From positions 19,127,911 to 19,191,910 of the forward strand of contig CM037843.1 of NCBI GenBank assembly GCA_021234535.1: a stretch of DNA of 64,000 nt. The letters run 5' to 3'. A program made the position numbers and the translations under genes. Below, one piece after another: positions 52,664-64,000 of the stretch; position 1 is the first letter of the stretch, and every line of letters starts with the position of its first letter. This DNA is from Stichopus chloronotus. Taxonomy: Eukaryota > Echinodermata > Holothuroidea > Aspidochirotida > Stichopodidae. The notes beneath the pieces are model-generated. The model did no database searches. It had not been told where the DNA came from and saw only the letters and a program-made list of their open reading frames with translations.

Positions 52664-53426
52664 CAATGGCGGCGCCAGAATGTCAGACTTGGGGGGAAAA
52701 CTGAGGGCAGAGGAAAATGTTGGGGGGACAAAGATTTTCGCGCGAAGCTCGAGGCCTTGCGGGTGGGGTCCAGGGGCAAAGCCCCGGTTGGGGTTCAGGG
52801 GGCGAAGCCCCCGGAAGCTCTGAGGTTTTAGCATATCTCTGGGTGGAAAATTCAGTCCCAAGAGAGGTATATTATTTACTTTTATATTATTCATTTTTTC
52901 TGTTGACCGTACTCCAAGGTTCCCAACTTTTTTTCTTTGGGGGTACTATTTCACATTTACGCGGTGCCACCGAGTACACACACATACACATACACACACA
53001 CCCACACACGCGCACACATAGGCTACATACACTTCCATTCCATTCCTATATTTAGGAAAACAACGACATTCCTATATTTAGGAAAACAACCACCTACCCG
53101 CCCTTCCCTTATGCTGGACGGTAAACATTCCAGGGAAAATTGGTCTGGCCAGGCTGACCTACTGTTGAAGTGCCTACGGGCATGATATGAAAAGTGGCAG
53201 CCTGTGTAACATAAATTAGGCATTTATCAATCATGGTTCCCTGGAAGCTTTTCTTATTCAGTCCAATGCCAATACATAGTTTGTGATTAAATTAATTTTG
53301 GATGAGTACAAGATCTGATTGGGAAGGGTGAGAGCAACTGGGGGGGGGGGGGGGAACTGGGGAGCAAGGAAACAATCTGGGGGCAAATGCCCCCTCATGC
53401 CCCCCCCCCCCGTATCGCCGCCACTG
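52664..53426. mobile_element. hAT-type non-autonomous DNA transposon, 763 bases
   Basis: Terminal inverted repeats are CAATGGCGGCG at the left and CGCCGCCACTG at the right (one mismatch in 11). Perfect 8-base direct repeats attttaca flank it at 52656-52663 and 53427-53434. An 8-base target duplication with CA...TG ends is characteristic of hAT elements. Inside are G-rich repeats, a CA microsatellite and long G and C runs; no transposase frame is seen. Confidence 0.8.
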
Positions 53427-53457
53427 ATTTTACATCTTCCCGAGCATTTTCTTTCTT

Positions 53458-54080
53458 AATTTGAACTCCATTTGGTCCGTGATGGTTCCCGTCATCCCCC
53501 TTGGATATGTTTTTCCTTAATTAAGGATTGATGCAGAATGTGATACGTTTGATGGTAGATTCGAATTGAGTAGAAATATATCTACAAAACATCCTATTTT
53601 AAAGTTATGGTCTTGGTATTGCCTTGTTCCTTTTTATTTTTTTTAAATCCCTATGATGATGCTTTGTTTAATTTGAACCGAACCCCATCTGGTACGGGAA
53701 TGTTCATCTTCGCCCCCTCTCCCCTTTGGAAATGTTTTGCTTATATAAGCATGCCGGCAAGTTGGACCGTATGTATGCAAAATGGTGATAAGTTTGAAAT
53801 TCCTAACTTGGAAGAAATTACTCTAATATTGTATTTTATTTTGTATCTGCTTGATTTTTTTTAGATTTAAACGGAACTCCACCTGGTGCGGAGATTTTAT
53901 CCTCTCCCTTGAAAACGTTTTGCTAAACATATTTAGCATTAATGCAAACTGTTGCTATTGAAATTAACTGATTCATGAATTCCTCTATTTTAAGTAATGA
54001 TTTACTTTTTTGCAAATTTTCTCAGGATTTTTTTTTTACATGTTGACCGGATTTCCACATGGCCGGATGTACCCCTGCAC
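53458..54080 (+). repeat. diverged ~200-base tandem repeat, four copies
   Basis: Each copy starts with a form of 'aaccgaacyccatctggt' followed by 'cccttggaaatgttttgct'. Copies begin at about 53460, 53668, 53868 and 54040 (the last truncated) and are preceded by T-runs. Confidence 0.65.
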
Positions 54081-54106
54081 CCTTACGCAGGTCTGCATTT
54101 CGGCCT

Positions 54107-54505
54107 TCACCCCTGCAGTTGAGATGGATATAAGCACTGGTCTATTTCAAAGCAACATAAGTTAATGTAAATGTTTAAATAGCCAAGAAAACACAATGGA
54201 GAGGCAGCTGTAGGGTTTTCTCCATTTTTTCTTTCGAAATCAGAATAAGTTGACCCAGTGGAATGGGAATTTCTCCGAGAACGGCGAACTAAAATGAAAA
54301 TTTTCCCAAAAAGATCACCCGTGTAAACTTTCCTTTGATGATTATAGACCAAAAACAAAGGTCGCTGTAATAACCACTTCGCCCAAGTTCCGTAAGAATT
54401 TGCGATCATTGTTCCAAATAAACTAAATCTTATAGCACAACTAGTTGCATCATTTCCAATCGGTATACTGAGTGCGCGAATATTATCTCTATCCAGTCCA
54501 GGCAT
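54107..54505 (-). other. 132-codon open frame, not recognised
   Basis: Starts MPGLDRDNIRALSIPIGNDA and contains LLQRPLFLVYNHQRKVYTGD. I recognise no domain. It lies in repeat-rich intergenic DNA and could be chance or part of a degraded element, so I do not call it a gene. Confidence 0.2.
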
Positions 54506-55787
54506 CTTAACATCAGTTCATAGAATTTTTTCTACATCATTCAGTATATTTATATTTTACTCACACAGATCTGCTTATTGTTAGTATTACCTACACAAGC
54601 TGCTTGCTTAACAAATCCCAGCACCCACCCTCCCCACCCAACAGGAAAACCCGGAATAAATAAAATGAAATAGAAATCCTAAACATTTAAAATTGCATAT
54701 GAGGATGTCTAATTGTTTAAATCGTGAACATTCCAACTCTCTTGTGCTGGGGGGGGGGGGGGTAAATGTCAAAAGGGGCTCTCTCACTACGAGTAACAAG
54801 AACACTGTTTTGTCAAAAAGGGCACTTTTTTCAGGAGAATGATAGTTAAACCTAGACGTATCTCCGACCTACGGTAACCCATGCCTGTAGCAACAATAAA
54901 TAAGATCAGAGTCCTGGGTTAAGTCATCGTAGAAATAGACGGATGCGGAGAACACATCGACAAATGAGTCTTAGGTCCTAGTAATGCTAATAATTTTTCC
55001 TTCTCGAAAAATTGTGGGGTTAGGTTCCCCCCCCCCTTCCCTCTTCATGACTACGAGAATGCGTCAACCTTCGAAATCAACAGGACAAAACACAAACTCA
55101 GTGTCATGTCATGTAATGTAGCTGGTGAGTTCTGCCCCCTTTTCTATTACCCCTGCAGGAATCAGGCCTACCTTCTGGCCTGTCTTTTACAATAAATAAC
55201 ATTCTTTTCAATTTGTCTTGCTTGTATTATATTGCATTGCATTGCATTCCCCCCCCCCCCTCCACCACCTAGTACAATTTATGCAAATTTGCCATCATAT
55301 TCATTCGGCCCATTTCATGAAACCTGAGTATTTCTTTCTGCCCACCTTTCATCCAAGACTCTAGAGTAGGGAATCTTTGCTTTTATTCAGAGAAGAAGAT
55401 GAGAATGTGCGCCGCCACATTTCCAAACTGACAAATTCCTTGCACAGTTATTGAATGGCTGTTTCACAATACTGTATGTGTACGTTTGTATTCACTCCTC
55501 TGCCTCTCACAATCCCATTGTCAGTTGTGTATACATGACACACATGTAACTGGCTTAGGGGAAATCTATCCGTGAAACCTCAGTAGTATACATGCATGAA
55601 GTAAATACTTCTCATCTCAGGTTATTACATGTCCGATGTAACCGGGATCTGGCTTTTCACTTTTGTGGAAATTGTTTGTCCGTCCTGCCTTCTTTACAAA
55701 AAATTCTTTGGCCAATGGAATATACCGGACTATTACATCGAATAAAATTCATCGAACGAATATTTTGAAGATGGTTTAGTTGACAGA

Positions 55788-55834
55788 ATGGCAAATGTAA
55801 AAGTAGCCGTTCGCGTTCGTCCTCTCAGCAAAAG
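55788..55834 (+). CDS. KIF16-like kinesin exon 1 (start)
   Basis: Codes MANVKVAVRVRPLSK plus two bases of the next codon (phase 2), then a GTAAAA donor. The V-x-V-A-V-R-V-R-P motif is the hallmark of the kinesin motor N-terminus. A two-codon upstream ORF (ATG GTT TAG) sits at 55771-55779. Confidence 0.9.
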
Positions 55835-58800
55835 GTAAAACCTAACTTACCGTTTTAACGTTACCAGTTTTTTACACCACTAAGGAAGCACATGTAGCAT
55901 TCACATTATCGTCAGCTACATGCATATTTAGACCTAAGTTAGGCTACGTTATGTAGGTCCGCTGTATTCAAGTCATAGAGAGGAATGTAAATTAGGCCTT
56001 TAAAAACTTATTCTTCCCTCAGTCCTAGTGTGATTCAACTATACAGTACGTCAATAGGCTTACAGTTCGAGCCATAAGTTTAAATAGCCTTTGATTGTAT
56101 TAAGTGAAATATAGTCAATCATCTATTTGGGCTGGACCACCCGAAGTTTTTGGTGAAATCGAATGTATCATTTTGAATACTGATTCTGAAAAGTGAAGAC
56201 TAAAATGAACCCCTCATTATTCTCGTTCTTTCCGGAATTCCAGAGTGTTGGAATGGAACAGTTTTCACTTGGCCAAGATTAGCTACAGCACTGCCATGTC
56301 AGGGTCTGTTTAGATTTTACAAGTTGACAGTGCACTGGGCCAGTTAGGCCCAGTAGTAATGTAGGCCCATTTTTTCCCAACACTGGCAGGCCTCCCAAGG
56401 AGAGCTTGATACTATAACTTAGGTTCTATTAAGTTCTCAACCCAGGCAATGAAAGTTTTAGTATCAAGCCATTTAGGCATAGTAGTACAAAACACCATCA
56501 GGCCTACATGGTCTATATACACCTACTACAGATGAAGTAGGTTGCAGGGTTCACAGATTATTTTAGATTACCATAGAAAATCTAGTATATAGGCCTAGAC
56601 TTATGTGGAAATAATTTAGAAATAAGATACAGAGCCAGTGATTAGATTTGCTGTTACTGCTGTTTGGCAGTCTCATTTTGTTCATTAACTAGGCCTTCTT
56701 GTTCCTGCATGCACAAATTTTTTTCTTCCTGCACAAATTTTTTTCATCTACTATCAAAACAAGGATTTTTAAAGGAAAATGTCATGTCCCAACCACGGAA
56801 ATCATCTCTCCAAGTCAAGTAATTAGCGATGTATTTGCAATATATTATGCGTTGATACAGTGAGGAAGCATGTAAAAAATTTGCTGTGCTACCCCTGCTG
56901 CCAACAGGCCTTCCGGGTTCCTGGAAAAGGCCTCCACGCCCAAAGTTTTTGAAAAGTGCAAATGAGAAGCTAGTTTACTTTTTTTTTTTACTTGGCCTAA
57001 CTGATCATGAATCACAGGCTACTTGTAACATGTATGAAAATCTAGACACTTAACAAATTGTGACCTCTGGAACCCCTTGTATGAATTAGCATACTCAAGT
57101 GTATGTGAGCTTTCACTGGAACCATGTGCAAACTACAGTATATTGATTTATCAAAACATAATGTCACCAGCAATCACTTGGGCTTTATTGGAAAACCCCA
57201 GATTTTGCCATTCATGAAACAGAATTTTTACACAGGAACTAGCAACTGAATATGAAGTTTTATGATTATCAAGTAGAAAAAAGGCTTGCTGAAGACCCAA
57301 GGGGGTGTAAGGACCTATCACTTTCATGTAAATTTGTGATTGTGCTTTTAAATTAGCAACATAGGTACATAATCCAAAGATTGTGGTGGTAATATGCAAA
57401 ATGTTCTAAAACTCACTGAAACTGCATAGGCCTACAAGAGAATTAAGGGATCATCAGATAATGATACACCCACCTTGTGACCTTTAGGGTACATTTGGTA
57501 CTACCGTACATGTATTATGTATGCCTTTTTTTAGTCAAAATAACAACACTGCAAATGTGTTTGAATGATTTGTCAAATCTTAAGAAAACTCTGCTGTCAA
57601 GAAGGCCTAATTGTCTTTAAAACATGAAGAGTCCATTTACATAGATTTTTTTTCATAGGACTATGGCTTAATGTTTTTTTGATCAGTGGATTTTTCAGCA
57701 CAGCAAATTTTCATGCATGAGTACAGATGAGCACAGTCATAATGTATCAAGGGAATTATGTTTGAATTTTTGTTAAACTGGAAGATTATTTTACTGATAG
57801 ACTGTAGTGCACCACAAAAGTGCAATTGGTTTATTTATGTGTCCATGTATTTTGCTCTATGTCACACATGTATCATATTCTGATTCATTTACCTCAGGCT
57901 TTGCTGTATGTACAGTATCATCAATGCACGTCAAGTACCAGCAGTGTTTCAAAGATATGTTAATCTTACTGTGCATTATGCACAGCTGTGATCAAGCAGT
58001 ATGGGGTAAACATGATTTTTCACGGGACAAATATTAGATTTAAGAGCTTCTTGTACTGCATGGGAGTGCATGCTCACACTCTTCCAATTGTGACTAAATG
58101 AGAAAGATTGATGTGTGCAATTTCAAATGGATCGTCAATGTTGATTTTGTATTACTGTAGCCTTATATATATGATTGTGATACTTGTACTACTGTACATA
58201 CCACTGAACTATAAGTGAACACTTGAAACTGATCTCCCAGTAACTAAATTCTGGAATTTAAAAGGCCACTCTTCCTGTCAATAGAAAGGTATTGATCTGC
58301 CTTGCACTCATGTATCGATGTGTACCTGTCAAAGCCACACTGGTTGATACACAGATCAATGCTGTTATTCTGTGGGATAAAGTTTGTTGCAAATGTGAAA
58401 TTAAGCATGATGGAGCATTTTCTCAATTAAGCTATTTGGCAATGCTGAAATAGTGAATGCTCTTTGTTTTGTGCAACTAGTGGTGACTTTAGTGGTGAAT
58501 TAGTGGTGAATTAGTGGTGAATTAGTCGATCATGTTGACGTTGAGATTGCTATTCAGTGTTGTATTGTCAATAGGCATTGTTTAGAAGATGTTTACAGTG
58601 TTCTCTTGCCTCAACAATTAACCATAATGAGGGTACAAGAACAGGGCAGAAAAACGATGTCATTTTAGTGGCATTTTAAAACTTAACACATTTAACATTA
58701 TATTTCTCTTCTGTTCTGTTTATAGATGCCCTTTACAACATAGCTACACTATTTTGTATGCATGTACTGTGTAGGTATTTGAAACATCACAAATTTGTAG

Positions 58801-60964
58801 TTTCTTCTTATGTTCAAGTTCTTCTTATAGCAGATTGATTGTTCTACAACCATTTGTGCATCTGATATCTGTAAATGTTTACAGTTAGCATTATAGAGGT
58901 TTTTGCAGTGGCTTCACATTACCCACAGAAACGCCTCATTGGATGGAAAACAAAACATTGCATGCTTACACACAGTATGTGCACATTGCGCTGTACCGTA
59001 CTGCGACGATGTACTGAGCTGCTTATTATGGACGCGTCTGCTCCTTTATTTACAGGAAATAGGTGACATGTCAGCTAAGGGCTTCTTGCCTCTCCGATTT
59101 ATATTCTGTAGAACCTGGCTATGCAGTTAATAACCATTAGCCGAGCTATGACTGGTTATATAATGGAAAATATGAGCTATCATTATAACTACCACTCAGT
59201 ATTGCTGTTCACAGTACGGCCTGGCACTAGTTACATGAAAAACTGATTCCATCCAGTCATGGTGGCGTAACAACAGTTGATGATTATGAAGTAACATGCA
59301 AAGCGTCTTTATTGCAATTTCAATTACAAACTATCATATGTAATACATAACATTGCACAGCACACAATCTGTATAGTAAACAGTAAATATGCTAGCAAGC
59401 AAAGTGTGACATGCACAGCAGATAGTGTAGACTTCTGTGCTATGTACATATACATATACCCAGCTGGCTAGCATGCTACTGTACAAGCCTGTGGTGGTGC
59501 TGAGTATGGTATGTCTAATTATGTCCCTCAATGTATCATATCTATTAACCTCTAGTGACTATAGCAAAACATTAATATTCAGAAGAGAATGTTGAAGCTG
59601 CCTTAAGGTACCATGTAGCATATGTACCCTGACTTGGTTAATGGCAATGTCTGTATAATTAAATTTCATTTTTCCCTTACAGAGAAGAAGAAAGTGGTGC
59701 AGTTAGTGTAGTCAATGTACACAATGATACATTACTCAGCATTACTAATTGGAAGGTATGATTTTTTTCTGATATGTTTGTTTTTGTGTTTATGTTATTT
59801 AATATCAACATTAGTCTTCTATGACTTTAAATGCTAACATCGAATGAAACTTCAAGAACATTTGGAATGTTTTTGTTTTTTAACTTTAGAAATCTATGTG
59901 TCTAGCGATAACCTATCTATGACTAGAGCTCTAGTATACACTTAAAAGTTTGAGAAAAAACTTTCTTTATATTATCATTTTTACTCCTGCACCTAGTCTC
60001 CCTGCCATTTATTTGTTCAGATATTGCATTTAAGCCCTGCTTCATTTAGCCTATCACAAGAATTAAGTTTCTCCTCTTAATTGGATCATCTGAGCACTTT
60101 ATATAAGATTTCATGTTAGAATCAATTAATTGCCATCAATATTATGATAGAAATTTTTATTGCAGGGGGTGGGACTACAGTAGGCTACTCCCGCTAAGTG
60201 CCCCTGTTTGACACATTACTGCATTATTGCCATTATGTCGCAACTTCATTCTGCATATTTTACAGCTGTATGTCTGAAAGCCCTTTATACTGAAGGAAGT
60301 AAGCAATGATAAGAGAAGATGTTCTGTAAAACTGACCAGTATACTGTAGCTGAATTACTGCAAATTCAGCACAGTGAAAGATTTTGTATGCATATTTTGC
60401 TTTTAAGAAAATCAATAAGACGGAGATTTTATCCAACAGCAATGTGTTATCTTCTCCCATTTGTTCTTCTGAATAATGAATGGCTGAACAGCAATCGTGG
60501 GATAGACTCCTTGCATTGGCATGCATCACGTAACAACAAGCAAGAGCGCCTCCCTGGAGATTAAACATGCAAACAGCACATATGACTATGCTAGGCAGAG
60601 GCACGTGCAGTTTGAATGGCAGAGATGCACGGTGCACATCTTAAATTTAGTAGCTTATTATTCTCAAGGAGGGCACTTCACTGTATCATCGTGATGTCAT
60701 GTTCTAGGGGTCTATTATAATAGTAATAAATTGAATTGAATTGAATTAGTAGCCTATGGATTGTTTGTGTTAATGTTAAAGGATGTACTGAATGGTAACA
60801 CAGAGACCACATCATGTTGGCTATAATGTTTTTCCATATTTTCTATTTAGATTGGGGGAACAGATGAAGGTGACCGCCATAGAGAGAGGGTTAAATATTT
60901 CTCCTTTGATTACGTCTTCAACTCTTCAGACAAGTGGGATGAAAACTATACATCTCAAGAGCAG
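55788..60964 (+). CDS. kinesin motor, KIF16-like (kinesin-3), first three coding exons; runs off the right edge
   Basis: Three exons on the plus strand join with matching phases (2, then 0, then 0) into 78 codons. The product starts MANVKVAVRVRPLSKRE, the first beta strand of a kinesin motor. It continues through LLSITNWKIGGTDEGDRHRE to YFSFDYVFNSSD and NYTSQEQ, where the family has F-x-F-D-x-x-F and then Q-x-x-V-F. The start resembles STARD9 (KIF16A) and the middle resembles KIF16B, so I call it KIF16-like. Such motors walk toward microtubule plus ends and carry membrane cargo. The P-loop, switch motifs, FHA and lipid-binding domains are not in this window. It is head to head with usherin, about 6 kb apart. 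Confidence 0.88.
55835..59682. other. kinesin intron 1 (3.8 kb)
   Basis: No exon recognised. Holds an 11-base tandem repeat near 58480-58525 and otherwise unremarkable AT-rich sequence. Confidence 0.6.
58480..58525 (+). repeat. 11-base tandem repeat
   Basis: gtggtgaatta is repeated three times with a degraded copy on the left. Confidence 0.8.
59683..59755 (+). CDS. KIF16-like kinesin exon 2
   Basis: Enters in phase 2 after TTACAG and exits in phase 0 at GTATGA. It codes REEESGAVSVVNVHNDTLLS and ITNWK, the loop and beta strands that follow the first strand in kinesin-3 motors. Confidence 0.85.
59756..60850. other. kinesin intron 2 (1.1 kb)
   Basis: No gene seen; a short 'aattg' repeat lies near 60728-60745. 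Confidence 0.6.
60851..60964 (+). CDS. KIF16-like kinesin exon 3
   Basis: Phase 0 at both ends (TTTAG acceptor, GTATAG donor), 38 codons. IGGTDEGDRHRERVKYFSFD and YVFNSSDKWDENYTSQEQ correspond to the GDSGRERTKTFTYDFSF / YxSQE part of KIF16B. The next exon, expected to start with V-F and to carry the P-loop, was not found before the window ends. Confidence 0.88.
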
Positions 60965-63900
60965 GTATAGTAAAAGTGTAGTTCATTCTGTGTGCATCTA
61001 AAGTATTGATATTGAATTAAACAAAGTGAAACTTGTAGCTCAGACATGTTTCTAGGGTTTAGTAAATTACAGTATTTATCACCAATTAGAGGTTGATAAG
61101 ATGGGCTCAAATCCACACAAGATAATTGTCAGAAAAACGATCATTCCTCTCATTCACTGCTGTTGCAAATTTGTCATCTTCACAGTCAAGTGTTATTGCT
61201 TTGAACTTTGTCCCATCCCTAATATGAAATCAAATTTTGCAAAAATCGAAGTAATGAGAACAGTGGATCTATTGCAAAATACACCTGTGGATAGTGTGGG
61301 AAATACCACATATCCTGTGTGATGTAGGGACAAAACATGCCAACAGATCGGATACTGTGTTATTTTTAACAAACCATGGCAGACTATGTTTGCTTCTATT
61401 CCACAGGATGAAATGTTTGTAAAATTGCTAAATTTTAAATTTAAAACTTCCATAATGTGCGATTGTATGCAACAGTATCCAGGGTTTCCCCTGGGTTTTT
61501 CAGAGTATGAGGCGGCGAGGGCGAATTACTTGACGCCACCATTTTGGGCTCAAGTCCGTACTTAGTAGGTTCTCGAAGATTAGGTGATCTTGACCATGAT
61601 ATAAACAGGGTTGGAAAAAGTGTAAATTTTCTGGGAGATTAATTACAATATAGTCGGAGTTTCCCGCCAGACCTAACACACCAGCGTGGGGTCAATGGGC
61701 CCGCCATAGGGCCCCTTGTGGGGTTCATAAACGATCCTGGTAGGGGTCCAGGGTGCAAAGCAGCCGAAAACTCAGCAATTTTAGCATTTTTAGACGTGCC
61801 CGAATCATTTGAAATCCATGCTTAATATCAACTCTACAAGTTGAAGAATGTTATTGTATCAGGTGAAAACACGATAGTTCGATCAGAAAAAAATCATTGA
61901 TATTGCATCAAAATCAAAACGTTTTGTGAAACGTTGCACATGTCATGTAGAGTAAACTGTATTACATACACTTTTGAAGTTGAAATACCTGTATCTCTAA
62001 AAGTTTTTTGAAAAGAATCAGGTAAGATCGTGTGCCGCCTTCCGAAAATTTTAAGTAATGATATCCTAATGCAGTGGACTTATATCGAATAGCCTAACCA
62101 CCTTGGCAATTCATATTTCCGTATAACAGGAAAGTTGAAGGTTTTAGAGTTTTTTTTGTTGTTGTTCATTGATCCTAGTAGCCACTTTAAAATATTTAGA
62201 CTTAAGGTTTGAAGAAGCAGACTGTTGGTTTCATGAAGGGTTTGGACATAGAAATATGAGTTCGTTTTTGTATTTCTGTGGGTTGTGATATGTCCGCTAG
62301 CTGTCATTCTGCAGATAACTTGCGTATGCAGGCAGGCCTACGGCAGGCCTAAGCTTATGCTTTTTAATTGACACATGTAGTGAAGGAGGTATACATAAAA
62401 TCTTCGGTAAACATTTGCCAACGGTTGTTTTTTCACATATACAGGTATAACTTGAAAAATATTGATCATGAGAGAAAAATAAGGGTATTCTATTACAGGA
62501 ATAGTAATTTACTTAAATTTTTGTTGAAGATTGAAAGTGGATGTGACATTTGGGATACACATTTGAATGGATTTATTTACCAGTTATTTTCGGACGTAAC
62601 TATTTAGGAAACCACATACATATGTGATCTCTACCATTCTGTGATTGAAAGTTCGAAACAAGCATAGTATGTACAAGATAAACCCAGCCAGAAGTACAGA
62701 AGCGGATTTCCCGCGAGACACATGTGAGGCGGTAATTACGGCATTTTTTGGCGAGGCGGTCTTAAAAAATTGCGAGGCGTCCGCCTCTGCAATTAAGTAC
62801 CAGGGGAAACCCTGGTATCAGTCAGCGACATTTAGTAAAAGAAATTGTATTCATAAAATTTGTTTTGTGTAAGTGAACATGAACCATGTGGTTGGTCTTG
62901 TGGCCAAATCTACCAGTGATTTATCGGCACTATGGTGTGTGATACTAGTCTGTAGTATTCATCAATTGGTCATTTTATCCTCAAAACTTGCTTTTTGTTT
63001 GTGTGTTGAAAAGTGGCTGCAAGCATTACTCACTAATTTATCTGCAGCTTTTTAGTCATGGGAATTGAAGGATAATCATGAGTAGTTTGTTTGGCTGAAG
63101 GATGTGTGTGTTTGATGTTAACCCCAAAGAATTTTTGGAATTGTATAAATTTATGATTGAAGAATATATGCTGCAAGAGATCAAAACAAAGAGCTAAAAT
63201 CAGCATAACAAAGAGCTTACCATTAAGGATTCTCAAACACCAATTCAAAAATTGTCATAGCTAAAGTATGAATTAAGTCCATTGACCAATACATATCAGG
63301 AAATAAATTCTCTCTAGGCTATTTCTACACAAAATGATAAAATTGCCACACAAATGGAATATTGTGTACCAGGTTTTGTACATGCACAAAATACAGCCTT
63401 TCACTGATTTTGTGACAAAATACCCAAGAAAGTTTTGAACCCTGCAAAATTATTCCCTGTATATTTATCAGTATGTGAATGGTTCTACCAGATCTACCAA
63501 CATTAATGATTTCTATACGTTGAACAAAACACCCAAGTGCTCTACATGGCATAGGCCTACTAATTATTTGTAGATTCTGATGCAAGTAACATTTTTGCAT
63601 ATTCGTGGTACTAATATATCATTATTGTGACCTCAATGTTGCCAGTATCGTGCAGGCTATTACGAACCATGTGGTGTCTTTGATTAAGATTTTGTATGCC
63701 TCGTTTTTTAAAAGAACAGTTACACTTGATGTTGGCAGTAGTTAGCTACATTTATCAGCTTTCCAAGACATCTTCTTGAAACCTTGAAAACAATTGTCAG
63801 GCATGTCAATGGGGAGAAACACTATGTTCTTACAGATTCTCAAGTGAGTGTCAAATTATTACCCAGTAATTACTGTATGAAGTATGCATCATTGGGCTTT

Positions 63901-64000
63901 CTCAGATGTCTCGGTATCAGCTGTGTGATCACTGAGTACAGTATTTCATTCAGTGCCAAGTTTGCATCTCCTCAGACAAGCCTAGTATGTGTCACGCTTG
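60965..64000. other. kinesin intron 3, incomplete
   Basis: Extends to the window edge. Contains the inverted-repeat element at 61480-62814; no further kinesin exon is recognisable. Confidence 0.55.
61480..62814. mobile_element. inverted-repeat DNA element, 1,335 bases, class uncertain
   Basis: The ends are CAGGGTTTCCCCTGG and its reverse complement CCAGGGGAAACCCTG, a perfect 15-base inverted repeat. They are flanked by the 5-base direct repeat gtatc (61475-61479 and 62815-62819). Just inside both ends lie 'gaggcg' words. CAGGG ends suggest the hAT superfamily, but hAT normally makes 8-base duplications, so the class is open. No transposase frame is intact. Confidence 0.7.

Larger units (their letters stand above)
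49779..55787. promoter_or_regulatory. intergenic region between divergent usherin and kinesin genes
   Basis: About 6 kb with no convincing gene. Both promoters must lie here unless further 5' non-coding exons extend elsewhere. It contains G and C homopolymer runs (near 50930, 53341, 53401, 54750, 55030, 55250), repeat R2 copy 2, a diverged relative of the 145-base repeat, a hAT-like element and a ~200-base tandem array. I found no unambiguous TATA box or start site. Confidence 0.5.

Noticed and set aside
54107..54505. 132-codon minus-strand frame as a gene
   Set aside because: No recognised domain, no splice context and a repeat-rich setting; kept only as an unrecognised frame.
60260..60637. 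125-codon minus-strand frame in kinesin intron 2
   Set aside because: No motif recognised and no splice signals; treated as chance.
63830..63850. Possible kinesin exon 4 after 'ttcttacag'
   Set aside because: The acceptor is followed by ATT CTC AAG TGA, a stop after three codons, and the sequence does not match the expected V-F start or P-loop.
1..64000. CRISPR array, operon or prokaryotic defence system
   Set aside because: The tandem repeats lack spacer structure, genes are split by introns, and nothing resembles a bacterial gene cluster.

Overview
The window is eukaryotic nuclear DNA: intron-rich, AT-rich (exons clearly richer in G+C than introns), with GT/AG introns, microsatellites and several small DNA-transposon remnants. 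It looks like a marine deuterostome invertebrate. An echinoderm is my best guess, from the gene content, the recurring 'taggcctac' type words and the repeat families, but the sequence alone does not prove it.

Minus strand, 49,774 down to the left edge: the 5' two thirds of one giant gene, a usherin (USH2A) orthologue. I could place 51 consecutive coding exons whose splice phases agree at every junction. They give about 3,502 residues with no frameshift or stop. Domain order is: hydrophobic N-terminus, LamG-like jelly-roll, laminin N-terminal (LamNT) domain, ten laminin-type EGF repeats, four fibronectin III (FN3) domains, the first half of a fifth FN3, two laminin G domains, the second half of that FN3, twelve FN3 domains, the first half of another FN3, then a Cys-Cys-doublet region that ends as the second half of that FN3 begins at the left edge. 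This matches vertebrate usherin domain by domain. The remaining FN3 array, the transmembrane helix and the PDZ-ligand tail should lie beyond base 1.

About 49.8-55.8 kb: a 6 kb intergenic region with no convincing gene. It holds a 763 bp hAT-type element with a perfect 8 bp target duplication, a diverged tandem array, and a copy of a dispersed repeat. It must contain the promoters of both flanking genes, which are arranged head to head.

Plus strand, 55,788 to the right edge: the first three coding exons of a kinesin motor of the kinesin-3, KIF16-like class (KIF16B/STARD9). They cover the first 77 residues of the motor domain; the ATP-binding P-loop lies beyond the window. Intron 3 carries a 1.3 kb inverted-repeat element.

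Usherin is an adhesion/ankle-link protein of ciliated sensory cells and KIF16-type kinesins move membrane vesicles. Nothing here shows the two genes to be functionally coupled beyond divergent orientation. I saw no prokaryotic-type system, CRISPR array, rRNA or tRNA gene. The most unusual observations are that two separate modules each interrupt an FN3 domain at the same point, that a tandem repeat carries perfect DR1 nuclear-receptor half-site pairs, and that three DNA elements have recognisable ends.
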